This document shows positions 31,657 through 42,921 of a DNA stretch of 64,000 bases, one piece after another. Both the position numbers and the translations under genes were made by a program. Positions within the stretch are counted from its first letter, which is position 1. Each line of letters begins with the position of its first letter. The DNA lies in assembly GCA_016748015.1 (NCBI GenBank), contig JAAOMT010000213.1:114529-178528 (forward strand), written 5' to 3'. The DNA comes from Geosiphon pyriformis (taxonomy: Eukaryota; Glomeromycota; Glomeromycetes; Archaeosporales; Geosiphonaceae). The notes under the pieces are model-generated. The model searched no databases. It was given only the letters and a program-made list of their open reading frames with translations, and was not told the origin of the DNA.

Positions 31657-33580
31657 GTGGTGACTATTGGAACAATAAGAAAAGACCACTCTTCGTATGG
31701 AAAAGCACTATTTCAATACTTTCAAAAAGACCTAGGAATACCAGCAAGAACCACTTATGCAGAAAGTGATTTTTGTAACTATATCAACACAAAAATCGAC
31801 TGCTTGTTAGGCCACACAACTGATATAGGAAAACTTGGAGAACAAATCCATCAAAGCTTATTAGGGTACTCAACAGCCATAACTACCTGAGCAATTGCTG
31901 AAACTCTGTGCATAATCGATACAGACATTAAATATTACGTGACACAATGATTTCCTCAAGTACAACAACCAGTGGAATCTGACCCTGAGGAATACAAAAA
32001 CAAATCCAACAACCCCATAACTGCCCAAGCCAAGTCCACAGTCAACAAGAAACCAAGAGTCCTCTTCCCAACAACTCCATCATACTATTAGACATCCCAA
32101 AATAGAATTGTATTCAACCCACCTCTGGAAACCCAATCGGAAACACCATGAACTCCTGGAAATTCACACTTTTGGAATCAATACAGTTGGACCAAATCAC
32201 TAGGAAAATATGGATCACTGTTTGGAAATCTTACCCCAGCAGCCAGTCAAACAGAAGGAAACCCGTCAATTTGAGAACAGCCACCAGCACAAAATCTAGC
32301 AAAATCAGCATTTCCCCTGATGGAAAAAACAGCTATCTTACAACTTATTGGTTCAAGTGACAAAGGAAAGCAACCAGCATTAGCACCCAGAGAACACTCA
32401 AATACGTGGACACCAATCTCTTTAAACATAATTAGTAACACCCCACCCATTAACCGGATCATGGCTTACCAGGATATTGCTAAATTAGAAAAATTCTCTG
32501 GTGAAGAAGATAATGCATATTTTTGGATCGTGGATGCCAAGAAAGCAATTACTGCTAACGGTTAGATTGACGACCACACAGTTCAGGCACTGCTGTTTTT
32601 TCTGACCAAAACCGTCAATTCATAGTACCAGAGCCTGGCAAAGAAGCCTACCTCCTTTACCGAGTTTAAACTCGCATTTCTGCAATACTTCTGTGACCCC
32701 AATACATTAATCCAATTGCAAAATCAATTCAGCATAATTAAACAAAAAGATCACAAAGTAGTAACTACTTATCTTGGATGATTCAATCAAATTCTGCATC
32801 AAATATTAGCTATCAAAAGAGACTACTACACCATGGTGCAAGTTCTTAATCAATTCATTAAAGGATTGCAGAATAATATTCTAAGATCTGTAAGACCCCG
32901 CCATCCAACCAGTTTACAAGATGCCATCACTCTTGCTCACGATTTTGAGTCTGCAAAACAAAAAGTGAACCATACCCAAGCCGTTAATTTAGCCATTAAT
33001 GGAACCTCTGACGTCGATGCAAAGATAACCTAATTAAGTGAGAAACTAACTCAGAAAATTGAAGGATTCTTAGCCGGAACTACAGGAACTTACCAACCAC
33101 CCCAATGAAGAGAAAATAACAACAACAGCAGATACTCATAGCAACAGAACTATTAGCAACAGCAACAACCTTGGAGATCTGATTCCCACAACTGCTACTA
33201 CTGTCAGAAACCTGGACACATTGCCTGTGACTGCAGAAGGAAGATCATGGACCAAAATCAAGGAAACCCATACCAGCAACCCAGATATCAGCAAAACATG
33301 GTACCCCAATATTCTATACCTTAGAATTAACCACCCTTATACACACAACAAGTCCTGTACACTCAACCACCACCCCAGAATTATTATCAACCACCACCAA
33401 TAACACAAGCAATCCCTTACTATCAAACTTCCCCTTACAGCTCATCCAGACCTCAAGCTATAGACTATAATCAGGGATGGAGGAATTCTAACAACAATCA
33501 GGTGCAAACCAACAGTGGACTGTCTCGACCAATCCCTCGTGGTCCTGTCTAATCTTGACCAACACCAACTGGATACCCAA
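31657..33580 (+). pseudogene. gag: D gag
   Basis: One frame with no ATG at the apparent start; the frame opens at a GTG (31657), and an ATA three codons upstream may be a lost ATG. The N-terminal part is unrecognised (GKALFQYFQKDLGIP). The capsid region then follows (YQDIAKLEKFSGEEDNAYFW ... FTEFKLAFLQYF ... LNQFIKGLQ, about 32463-32960), then a CCHC knuckle CYYCQKPGHIACDC at 33193-33234 and a Pro/Gln/Tyr-rich tail. Roughly 18 stops, at former Trp, Gln or Arg codons, interrupt it. Capsid and RNA packaging role by homology. Confidence 0.85.
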
Positions 33581-33603
33581 ATCAAGCTTCCTATCTCAGT
33601 CTT

Positions 33604-34160
33604 ATGGAAGACCAGAGTTTTGATAAATCTACATCTGTGGAAGAGAGGAATATAGAACAAATCTCCCAACCTTCCAAGCAAACAAAAAGCAATATCCCAC
33701 CAGTCACTATTACTGAAGACACCACCCTAGCCGCCATATTTCCTTTTGACATCGATAATTTGAACACACATAGCCTTTTTAGTGGAGCAGCCATCAATCA
33801 GAATAAACCAATAATGGCCCTATACACTGATGCCAGAGTCGGAAAAATAGACATTAAATTAATCCTGGATAGTGGATCAGCTGGTAGCATAATCACGAAG
33901 CAGCTCATGAACCAACTAGGTCGCTGAGTAGACTATGCTGCTACTGCCCGGATTATTACAGCGGATGAGAACACAAAAACCCTGATAGGAAAAATTGACA
34001 ACTTCCCCTTTGAGATTAATGGAATCCAAATCCCTACCAAAGTACTCATCATGGAAGCTACTCAATATCAAGCTCTAGTAGGAAATGACTGGTTGTCAAA
34101 AGCCAATGCTACTCTCGACTGAAACACCCAAGAACTTCAACTCACGTTCAACGGACAGCA
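33604..34160 (+). pseudogene. pol: D protease
   Basis: Retropepsin-type aspartic protease in the same frame as gag. The active site LILDSGSAGSI (GAT-AGT-GGA at 33868-33876) is intact, followed by the flap/second-half signature ALVGNDWLSKANATLD. Stops (TGA after QLGR at about 33925 and after LD at 34121) interrupt it. It would cleave the Gag-Pol precursor. The first ~130 codons (33604-33730) are a charged linker without recognisable features. Confidence 0.87.
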
Positions 34161-35060
34161 TGCCTGAGTCCCAGCTATGTGCAGGTACTTTAAAAACCAA
34201 CGTACTGAGGAACCTCTTATTGAATTCGAAGACACATTAATGCCACCAACCATTGAGACCTATTAGGTTTCATGGGCAGATAATTATCAAACTGAACTAC
34301 CCCTACTACCAACCTGAGAAGAAAAAGGAAAAAGCAGAGCTGAAAAAGAACCCCAATCATCATCACTAGAATACGTAACCTTAGACCAAAGAAACTTATT
34401 TTACCAACTCCCAAGACTAATATGTGTCGATTGTGGAAAAAAACTATCCACTATGGGTACATGTATCAGGAACAATGAAGAATGGCCCACTGCCACCAAA
34501 TACTATTGCAGGCCTTGTTTACTAAAAAGATTTGGATGACCAAAATAACAAGACAAGTGAGACCACACATCGTGCCTCGCATGTGGTGAAATCCTGCCAG
34601 ATGAAGGACTCTGGAATGATGTGCCTGGCAGAGGAAAAACATGTGACGAGGCTTGTCAATACACCATATTAATCAACAATTGGGAATGAAAGGGAACCCC
34701 CATCAAGGACGCTTAGAAACGAGCACTCAACAGGCTAGACGGTTATCCACATGATGACCACAAAATCTGGAGAATGGCAAGCGCCAAAACCGAAGGCACC
34801 ACACCCGAAGAAATACGAGAAATTAAGGACAATTCTTGGACGCCCGAATATACTGAACCCGACTACTCTGAGGATGATTTCTTCACAGATGACCCAGACA
34901 CATTTCAGAACTGATATCAGGAATTGGCCCCAACTCGCGAGGAACAGAAGCAAAGGTTGGCCGATTTGAATACCAAACTATGCGATCACTGTTTGATCTC
35001 CTGTCACTTCTAGTACTGCAATAAATGTGATCTTATGTTCAATCCACCTCCAAGAATACT
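34161..35060 (+). pseudogene. pol: D Cys-rich region, three putative zinc clusters
   Basis: Between protease and dUTPase lie three Cys clusters in the pol frame. The first starts ICVDCGKKL and ends YYCRPC (about 34420-34525). The second is SCLACGEIL followed by CDEAC (about 34570-34655). The third is CDHCLISCHF-stop-YCNKC (34981-35030). Each has two CxxC or Cx3C pairs as in zinc ribbons. Acidic linkers separate them. I know no standard gypsy domain of this kind here, though G elements have a simpler Cys cluster at the same place. Stops at 34260, 34540-34560, 34688, 34716 and 35010 break the frame. Confidence 0.65.
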
Positions 35061-35241
35061 GTTTCCAATCACCGAACTACCTGAATCCAAAGAAGAGGTA
35101 TTGATCACCGAGGACATGTTATTTCAAGATCCAACTGAGGATACTGAAACAGAACAGTATTTCACGTATCCCGACCTATCCAAAGAATTAGAGCTAAAAT
35201 GATATAGTGATAACGAGAAAAGAATCTGCCCTAAAAGAGTG

Positions 35242-35640
35242 CATAACACCAATGCTGGTTTCGACCTATGATACCCCAGACAATCACTTATCATTATAGC
35301 CCCACATTCCCTCGTAAAAATAGATCTTAAGATAGCATTAGAAATTTCTGTTAGTACAATGGTACAAGTTGCCTCTTGATTTAGTCTAGCCAAGAAAGAA
35401 ATCGACATAAAAGAAGGAATCATCGATGCTGATTACACAGGAAACATCATTGTAATGCTACAAAACAATTCAGACAGACCCTACAAAATAAAATTACAAG
35501 AAAAGATTGCCCAAGCTATCTTCCTACCCCTAGTCAAAATACCCCAATTAAACCCGGTAACAACCTGAGAAGAGTTAGGCCTCACTGTCCGAAGAATCAA
35601 TGGGTTTGGATCAAGTGGAAGAGGAAATGTACCAGTTAAT
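35242..35640 (+). pseudogene. D dUTPase domain
   Basis: All five motifs of trimeric dUTPases appear in order in the pol frame. Motif 1 is NTNAGFDL (35245-35268). Motif 2 is SxFSLAKK, with TGA at the Arg position (about 35375-35400). Motif 3 is GIIDADYTGNI (35416-35448), holding the catalytic Asp and the Tyr that stacks on uracil. Motif 4 is EKIAQAIFLP. Motif 5 is RRINGFGSSGRG (35590-35625), the Gly-rich phosphate loop. The enzyme hydrolyses dUTP to dUMP and so limits uracil in new cDNA. Three TGA codons interrupt it (at about 35269, 35378 and 35567), so this copy is dead. The position between protease and RT is distinctive. Confidence 0.9.
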
Positions 35641-35994
35641 TTCACAGAGGAAGACAGTGACCAGGTAAAATTTATCCACACCAACACCATCATCTCCATT
35701 CCCTCATACCAACAATACATCCTCAAAGTGAATCAAAAGATCCAAGATCAAGCATTATTATTCGAAGCCAGTCCCGAAATCTGTTTTCTAGCCGATGTTG
35801 CTAATCTATACCTACCGGCCAAAGCCCATAAACACTTCAAAATCCCCATCCACAACCCAACAGAAGATGTCATTGAAATCCTCGAAGAGACTCTCATTGG
35901 TTCCATATCTGCAGATAGTCAGAATCCTGAAAAACCCCAGTCCATTCTAGATTTTGCACAATTATTCTTATTCTGTGACATTATCTTACAAGTA
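35641..35994 (+). pseudogene. pol: D linker between dUTPase and RT
   Basis: Open polyprotein sequence of about 110 codons (IPSYQQYILKVNQKIQDQ ... AKAHKHFKIPIHNPTED), ending at a TGA before NLPKESY. Beta-rich appearance, no family recognised. It resembles the non-catalytic pre-RT segment of gypsy Pol. Confidence 0.6.
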
Positions 35995-37446
35995 TGAAAT
36001 TTGCCAAAAGAAAGTTACTTGTTCACACCAGAAGAAATCAATAAATTGAATTTAGGAAATTTAAGTACCCTGCAACAAATGCAACTCAAAGTTCTTCTGA
36101 ATCAGTATGTCGATGTTTTTGCCAGCAAAAATGAGTTCAGATGCACCAACATCATGAAGCATCAAATTGATACAGGAAATGCTCGACCAATTAAGCAACA
36201 AGCTTACTATGTACTCCCATCTGGTGATAACCTAATTAAGCAAAAAGTGCAACAGATGCTTGATAACAGCCTAATCAAAAAATCATTAAGCCCTTGGTCC
36301 TTGCCAGTAGTTTTGGTCACTAAGAAAAACAGGAAAGTGCAATTCTGTGTAGATTATCGAAAACTAAATAGTGTCACGCGAGAAGATAGTTATCCTACTC
36401 CTTTCATCCAGGAAATTCTGGACAATCTAGGGAAAAAGAAATGGTTCTTGTCATTAGATTTAACAAGTGGTTACTGGCAAGTTGAAATGAACCCCAAAGA
36501 CAAAAGAAAAACAGCGTTTATCACTCAAAATGAAAACTTCGAGTTTAATATAATGCCTTTTGGACTTTGTAATACTCCTGCCACATTTCAACGCCTGATG
36601 GATGTAGTATACAAAAGAATCCTTTGGAAATCAGTAGTAGTCTACCTAAATAACACAAACATGTTCTCCGAAACATTCAAAGACCATTTGCTTCACCTGC
36701 AACAAGTCTTTGAATGCCTTTGTAGTGCTGAATTGAAACTCAATCCCGAGAAGTGCTTCTTTGGAAAAACCAAGTTAAAATTTCTAGGACATGTAATCGG
36801 CAAGGACGGAGTTAAACCCGATTCAGATAAAGTACAAAAAGTCAAGGATTTTCCAGCCCCAATCAACTTCAGAGAATTACGAGGATTTCTAGGATTAGCA
36901 GGATATTATCATTGATTTGTCAAAGGTTTCTCAAACATCACAAAACCACTCCATCAATTGTTGTCCAAATACGTATTGTACTTGTGGAAGGAAGATCAAC
37001 AGAAAGCATTCGACTATCTCAAGCAGTGATTGATCACATCCCCAATCCTGATTTATCCAGATTTCACTAAACGGTTCATTGTCACTACGGATGCCTCGAA
37101 AAATGCTCTAGGAGCAGTCTTATCACAGATAGGACCAGACAATAGAGAACACCCAGTTGTCTATGCTAGTCGCAGCACAAGCCCAGCAGAAAAGAATTAC
37201 AGCACAACAGATTTGGAATGTCTCACCATTTATTGGGCCATATAGACTTGGAAACATTACCTCAGTTAACCATTTGACCTATATACTGACCACAAAGGAC
37301 TTATTTGGTTACTCAACAATCCACAACTAGAAAAAAAATATGCGAGATGGAGTACTTATCTGCAACAATTCCCACTCAAAGTCCATTACAAGGAAAGATC
37401 CAAAAACACCAATGCTGACAGTTTGTCAAGGATGCCACAAACCTAA
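35995..37446 (+). pseudogene. pol: D reverse transcriptase-RNase H
   Basis: RT is open from 36001 to 36915 and carries FCVDYRKLNSVT, PFGLCNTPATFQ and the catalytic box VYLNNTN at 36643-36654, in which both Asp of YLDD are Asn. A TGA after YYH (36913) and another after LKQ (about 37027) separate it from RNase H, which has [29 protein letters not shown] and LYTDHKGLIWL. TAG and TAA occur at Gln positions near 37243 and 37267. The frame ends at TAA near 37444. Replication functions are lost. Confidence 0.9.
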
Positions 37447-37659
37447 TCCCAGACCCATAGACACACTCACTTATCAATGACTACATTAGTACCTATCAAC
37501 ACTACATTTCAAGAAGATATTTTCTCAACAGGAACAGAGTACCATACGAAAACAAGCCTGAAATTATTTTATTCAAGACAACCAACTATATTAACGAGAA
37601 TGCCAAAACCACCCCAACCCACAATGACTAATCACGGACAGTAAAAAAGAAACTATACT

Positions 37660-38830
37660 ATAAGGCATGCACTCAAATCTGACTGCAGAACACTTTAACA
37701 AAGACGCTACTCTTAAAAGAACACTAAACTTATACTATTGGCCAACAATGCACAAAGACATTTTCGAATACATGCTCAATTGTGACACATGTCAGCAAAG
37801 AGAAGGAGCAAGATCAACAGAACCATTTCAACTCATTCCAGTTGGAAATCCATTTGATAGAATTGGGATTGATTTGGTTGGATCTCTTTCAATTACATCC
37901 CAAGGAAATCGTTATATCACTGTAGCCATAGACTATCTTACAAAATAACCAAAAGCCAGAGCAATCCAAGTGGCCGACGCCAAAACAGTCACCAAATTTG
38001 TGCATCAAGACCTAATTTGCTGACATAGATGTCTGAAAGAATTATTATCTGATCAGAGAACACACCTCATTAATAATACACTGACTGAACTAAGCCAATG
38101 GTTTGGAATAAAGAGACTCTTATTGTTACCATACCACCCACAAACGAACGGACTGGTAGAATGATTTAACAGAACACTGTGCGAAGCACTAGTAAAAATA
38201 AGTCATGAAAACAGACAAGAATGGGACTTATTCATACCTTCTGTACTCTTTGCATACCAAACATTGAAACAAAATATGACTCAGTTCACACCATTCGAAC
38301 TAGTCTATGGAAGAAAAGCTACGTTACCGATTGAATGAGTAATACCATCATACTCAACAGAAACAATTAATGAAGAGAATTTTGAGGCTACCTTACACCA
38401 AAGAATGTACCAGTTAATAGAAACATTGGAAAACAATCAAAAAACAGCAGCTAACAATATTAGTCACGCTCAAGAACGACAAAAAGAAAGACATGATAAA
38501 CACCTATCAGAACAATCAATGGAATTCAAGATTGGAGACCAAGTACTGTTACATCATACAAAAGCTAAAAAACAGTGGAGTGGAAAGTTTGACCCAAAGT
38601 GGGATGGTCCATTCCACATACACAAAGCATTAGGAAATAGAGCTTACAAATTACAATTGGAAGACAGGATTTTAAAGAAAGTAGCACATGGAAATCGGTT
38701 AAAAATTTATCATGTAAAACAAGAATCATTGTCATCAGTACCTCAACTAGGAACACAAATTTCATTAATCAGACCAGAAGATATACCATGAGATTTGGAA
38801 CCAATCATCATTATCAAAACGTAGACAATG
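37660..38830 (+). pseudogene. pol: D integrase
   Basis: In the +1 frame relative to RT. Zinc domain HSNLTAEHFNK ... CDTCQQ; DDE core with Asp in IGIDLVGSL, Asp in LLSDQRTH and Glu in NGLVE; C-terminal GPF module (KFDPKWDGPFHIHKALGN). TAA replaces the invariant Trp of LTKWPEAR-type sequence (37946), and TGA codons stand at about 38022 and 38162 and before VIPS. Between 37447 and 37660 I find no continuous frame. Confidence 0.87.
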
Positions 38831-39092
38831 GGCAGTAAATTAAATTGGAGAATTCAAATATATATAGCATCCGAAAAGCAGCAAGAAACAATAGAAATTT
38901 CAACATGGACCTTTCAGATTAAATTTTAAAATTATCTAAACAATTATTTGAAACAATTCAAAAATTGACATCTCAAATAGAAATAACAATTAATAAAAAA
39001 AAGATATGATACAAAGATAAAAACAGGAGAGGGGAGGACAAGAGTTCAATTAGAACTAAACGTTCCCTCTCCTACCCACTACCCGAAAGGCA

Positions 39093-39638
39093 ATGTGGGA
39101 GGAAAAATTGCCTTCGGCAGGAAGTGGAAAAGAAGGAGGCAAAGAATGAGAAAAAGGTTACAAAAAAAGATACTTGGTTCCCAAGCTCAAAAAAATAAAA
39201 GAAGCTTTAGCTCATGGGACCAAACTTCCCAAAACAGGAGAGTAGACACCTGACAACACCCAGGAATGGAAAGAAAGACTTTCTCCAGCTTATTGGTTCT
39301 ACAAAATTGGAGAACAGCTTGACTTGAAAACACCATACAAAAACTTTAGCCAGAAAATGTTCAACAAAGAAGCAATACAACAAGTAGAAAAATTTGTAGG
39401 AAAAAACAACCTGACCCTACATTACAAAGCAGCATACCAACTATACGCCATCTTCCAATATTGCCCAAATGTACTACTGAACAGATCAATGAAAACCATA
39501 ATGGTTAACAGCATAGGACAAATAACCAATCAACAGTTTAAAGACCTACAAAAGGCAATACTCGAGGCAACAATTGAACATTACACAAATGAAGCCATGA
39601 TAACAAATACATACAGTTTCACAGGAGCTCAATTTTAA
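39093..39638 (+). pseudogene. D ORF3, unknown protein
   Basis: A third frame between integrase and the 3' LTR, from a possible ATG at 39093 (MWEEKLPSAGSGKEGG) to TAA at 39636, about 181 codons with TGA near 39147 and TAG near 39243. Its last 105 codons are open (KTPYKNFSQKMFNKEAIQQV ... AMITNTYSFTGAQF). No signal peptide or membrane segment. No visible sequence similarity to the G ORF3. Upstream, 38831-39092 is AT-rich with no gene. Confidence 0.55.
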
Positions 39639-39652
39639 AAAGAGAGGGATAA
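39638..39652 (+). promoter_or_regulatory. D polypurine tract
   Basis: AAAAAGAGAGGGATAA lies directly before the 3' LTR; the usual primer for plus-strand synthesis. Confidence 0.75.
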
Positions 39653-40324
39653 TGTTACCCGAGTAGAAAAACCAATCCAAAGTTATGAAAAAACATGACC
39701 AAAACATGACATAACACAGAATAACGCGCAATAATATTAGATAACACGTTATAATGTTAGATAACACGTTATAACATTGGATAATGTGTTATAATGCAGG
39801 ATAACACAGAATAGTGCGCAATAATGTAGGATAACGTGTTATAATGCAGGATAACACAGAATAATATGTAATAACATCAGATAACGTGTTATAACATAGG
39901 ATAACTAGTAATAACATAGAAAAACAAAGCAATAACAGAAACAACAAAGCAATAGCTAGCAATAGTGAGATAATTGAAAGCAATCCTGTAAAACCAAAAG
40001 AATGTATAAAAGCAAGTAGTTGTAGAAGTGAGAAAAGACAGAAAAGAAAAAATAGATACGAACCTTTAAACCAGAAATTAAAATATCCATATCCCTTCAT
40101 TCTTTATTATCTTCTCTATTTCATTTCTTGAAATAAACCAATTATTAAAAGAAATCAGAATCATGAATTCATGTTCTCGAACTTCATGGAATTTCCGTGA
40201 ATTAATCCTTGTCTTGTACCTTTGTTCTAGAACAGATGCTCTTAGCATAACCACCTCGAACCTATTAACAATTTGGACCAATTGCTCTTGATCATGGCAA
40301 TTGACAATACTAATTTATCTTTTC

Positions 40325-40358
<34 letters not shown>

Positions 40359-40764
40359 CTTTTTCTGTCTTATTTTTTGTGGAGCGGCAACATAGTAAAA
40401 TCAACTGTCTGGGAATAGACTTTGTGATAGCCTGGTAAAAGAGGAAAGCTCCTCCTAAGTTTTGGATATTAACATTATCTTGTTAGCTTACCAGAAGGGC
40501 AAAAAAACAATGCCAGACCCTAACGACTGTGTTCATTAGCTCGAAGAAGAAAGCTCACATTTATGAAAAACATTGCAATCAATGAAAGACAAACTCTGTG
40601 CCTTATAACCAAAAAACTCAATGGGTAAAATTCACATCTAGGAATAGACCTTTAGAGACTGATAATCAAGACTAAGCCAACAGAATTACGTGAAAGACGC
40701 ATCATCAATAATTGAGAGCATCAAACGTTACCATTTCTCATATCCACTAAGTTTACCCATAACA
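39653..40764 (+). repeat. D 3' LTR
   Basis: 1112 bp. TATAAAAG 40005-40012, AATAAA 40132-40137, ATAAC array about 39708-39915, pyrimidine tract about 40320-40372. Ends CCCATAACA before ATGG. Confidence 0.93.
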
Positions 40765-40768
40765 ATGG

Positions 40769-41360
40769 TAACAAAAAGAAAGGACTGGGTATTGCCAAAG
40801 CTGTTCCTGTCTGCATTAATGGAATCAGCATTGAAACTGACATGGAAGTTTCTGAAGCCAAGAAATACACCATCATTGTTGGCAATAAATGGCTCAAGAA
40901 AGCAAAAACTTTGCTTGATTATGAACTTTGTGAATTAACCATTAGATGTGGTGAGAAACCCATTGTGGTTAAGTGTCACCATTGGACAACTCCCCCAGTA
41001 CCCAAACAAAACCAAGAAGAAGAACAATTAGATAAATCAGATAATGAAGAGAGCGATAAAAAAGAAGAACAAGAAAAGCAAGAAGAAACTGCTGAACTTG
41101 TCTATACCACCTTCACCAACAATGGCAAACCACTGGACAATGTTAAAGCAGACAAAGAAGGAATCATTGTAAATGGCAAGCTAATCTGCTGGACTTATTA
41201 TGATATTCTTAGAAGAACCTTTGAAAAAAAACCTGGTAAGAAAGCCAAATACAGTTTTTGGTGGCATGGTTCTTGTGTCTGATGTTGGTGCAACAAACCC
41301 TTGTATTCTCCAAGCAATAAATGCAAATTATGCCTGATCTATTACAAAAATTGGGAACCA
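40769..41360 (+). pseudogene. pol: G-4 protease C-terminal half and Cys-rich linker
   Basis: Continues the gene cut by D: TIIVGNKWLKKAKTLLDYEL, an acidic Glu/Lys-rich run, then FWWHGSCV-stop-CWCNKPLYSPSNKCKLC. The TGA at 41281 stands where other copies have Arg. The Trp-Trp-His-Gly plus Cys pairs arrangement is conserved in all G copies. Confidence 0.82.
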
Positions 41361-42855
41361 ATCAGTTTGATACCCAGAGAAGAATTGAAAGAAATACAGA
41401 ATTCCTTTGAGAATGAACCATCTGAGATTCAATCACTGGCTATAGAACAAAAAAAACCCTCCTCAGAAGAAAGAAAAATAGACATTGAAAATTTGCTGGC
41501 TAGAAATAGCCCAGTTATCTCCAAAGAAGGTGATACTCCTGGACATACTCATGTGATACAACACACCATCACCACCAGAAAAACTCAACCCATTCATTTG
41601 AAGTCTTATCAATCTAATCGGCACAATAATGAGTTTATTAAGAAAGAGATAAACTGGATGAAAGAACTTGGATTTATACAAAAAACCAAGAGTGAATGGG
41701 CTTTCCCAGTTGTAGTGATATCTAAGAAAGGTGGAACACTACGCTTTTGTGTCAACTACCACCAATTAAATGCCATCACTAAAAGAGACATATATCTACT
41801 TCCCAAAATTAATGCAATGTTAGACCAATTCAAAGATGCTGCTTTCTTCTCAACTATTGACTTAACTGCTGAATTTTGACAAGTAGAGATGGATCCAGAA
41901 AGCAGAAAGAAAACTGCCTTTATCACCAAGTATGGCACCTATGAATTCACAGTTATGCCTTTTGGTCTCACCAATGCCCCTCCCACTTTTCAATGCTTAA
42001 TGGATAAAGTATTTAAATCAGTCAAGGAAAACTTTGTTCTAGTCTATTTGGATGACATAATGGTATACTCAAAAACCTGGAATGAACACCTGGAATATTT
42101 GCAAAAGGTTTTTGACCTCCTTAGAAATGCTGGCCTCAAGATCAACCCAATCAAATTTTTCTTTGGAAGACAATTCACCCAGTTCCTTGGTCATCTTATC
42201 ACAAAAGATGGAATCTTTCCTGACTCAGCCAAAGTTGAAAAAGTCCAAAACATCAAACAACTAATGAACATTTATGAACTATGCTCTTTTCTTGGTTTGG
42301 CCTCTTATTATCGCAAATTTGTCAAGGATTTCTCCAAAATCACCTCTCTTCTCAATCAGCTATTCAGGAAAAATGTCAATTACTATTGAGAAATACATCA
42401 GCAAAAAGCCTTTGAAACTTTAAAAAAAAAACTGGTTACAGAACCCATCCTCAAGCAACCTAATCTAGATTGACCTTTTATTCTCTATACTAATGCATTT
42501 GGCTTTGGACTTGGTACTGTTTTTTCTCAGAAAGATAAAGATGGCAAAGAACATGCCATAGCCTATGCCAGTAGAATCTTTTCCCCAGCAGAACAGAACT
42601 ATTCAGTTACTGAACAAGAATGCTTAGCAGTAGTATGGTTCACCAGTTACTGGAGTAAGTATCTTCTTGGTGTGAAGTTTTTGGTGGTAACAAATCACCA
42701 AGCCTTGGTTTGATTGTGTAAAAATAAGAAGCTAGAACACAAACAAATAACTTGCTGGATACTCCATTTGGATGAATTCGACTATGATATTCAACATCAT
42801 GAAGGAGCTAATCATCAAAACGCCAATGCTCTCTTCAGACTTACCATTCAGTGAC
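41361..42855 (+). pseudogene. pol: G-4 reverse transcriptase-RNase H
   Basis: RT motifs FCVNYHQLNAIT, TAEF-stop-QVEMDPES (TGA at the conserved Trp, 41877-41879), PFGLTNAPPTFQ and an intact VYLDDIMVYSK near 42042-42070. TGA at 42387-42389, also a Trp position. RNase H follows with [19 protein letters not shown] and TNHQALV-stop-LC, ending at TGA 42853. Catalytic residues of RT survive, but five or more stops do not permit a product. Confidence 0.9.
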
Positions 42856-42921
42856 AGAACAACCCTCTCAAACCAAACCAACTTAATTATTAGTAATTCC
42901 CTCTTTTTTGACAAACACAAT

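Larger units (their letters stand above)
30498..40764 (+). mobile_element. D: 10.3 kb gypsy element with dUTPase domain
   Basis: LTRs at 30498-31594 and 39653-40764, both TGTTACC...TAACA, flanked by a perfect 4-bp duplication ATGG (30494-30497, 40765-40768) inside the G-4 protease gene. The internal order is gag, protease, Cys-rich region, dUTPase, RT, RNase H (all one frame, 31657-37446), then integrase in the +1 frame and a third ORF. About 40 in-frame stops but essentially no frameshifts. Compared with G it has visibly more CpG, longer LTRs and no gag/pol frameshift. Confidence 0.94.

Noticed and set aside
35242-35640. Captured host dUTPase gene or contamination
   Set aside because: The domain is in frame with protease and RT, without its own start, and shares the same decay; it is part of the polyprotein.
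31657-37446. TGA used as a Trp codon in D, because TGA stops are numerous and some fall at Trp positions
   Set aside because: Many of the TGA sites are Arg (CGA) positions in homologues, TGG is also common in the same frame, TAG and TAA occur at Gln positions, and other elements in the window share the transition-type decay. Deamination explains the pattern without recoding.
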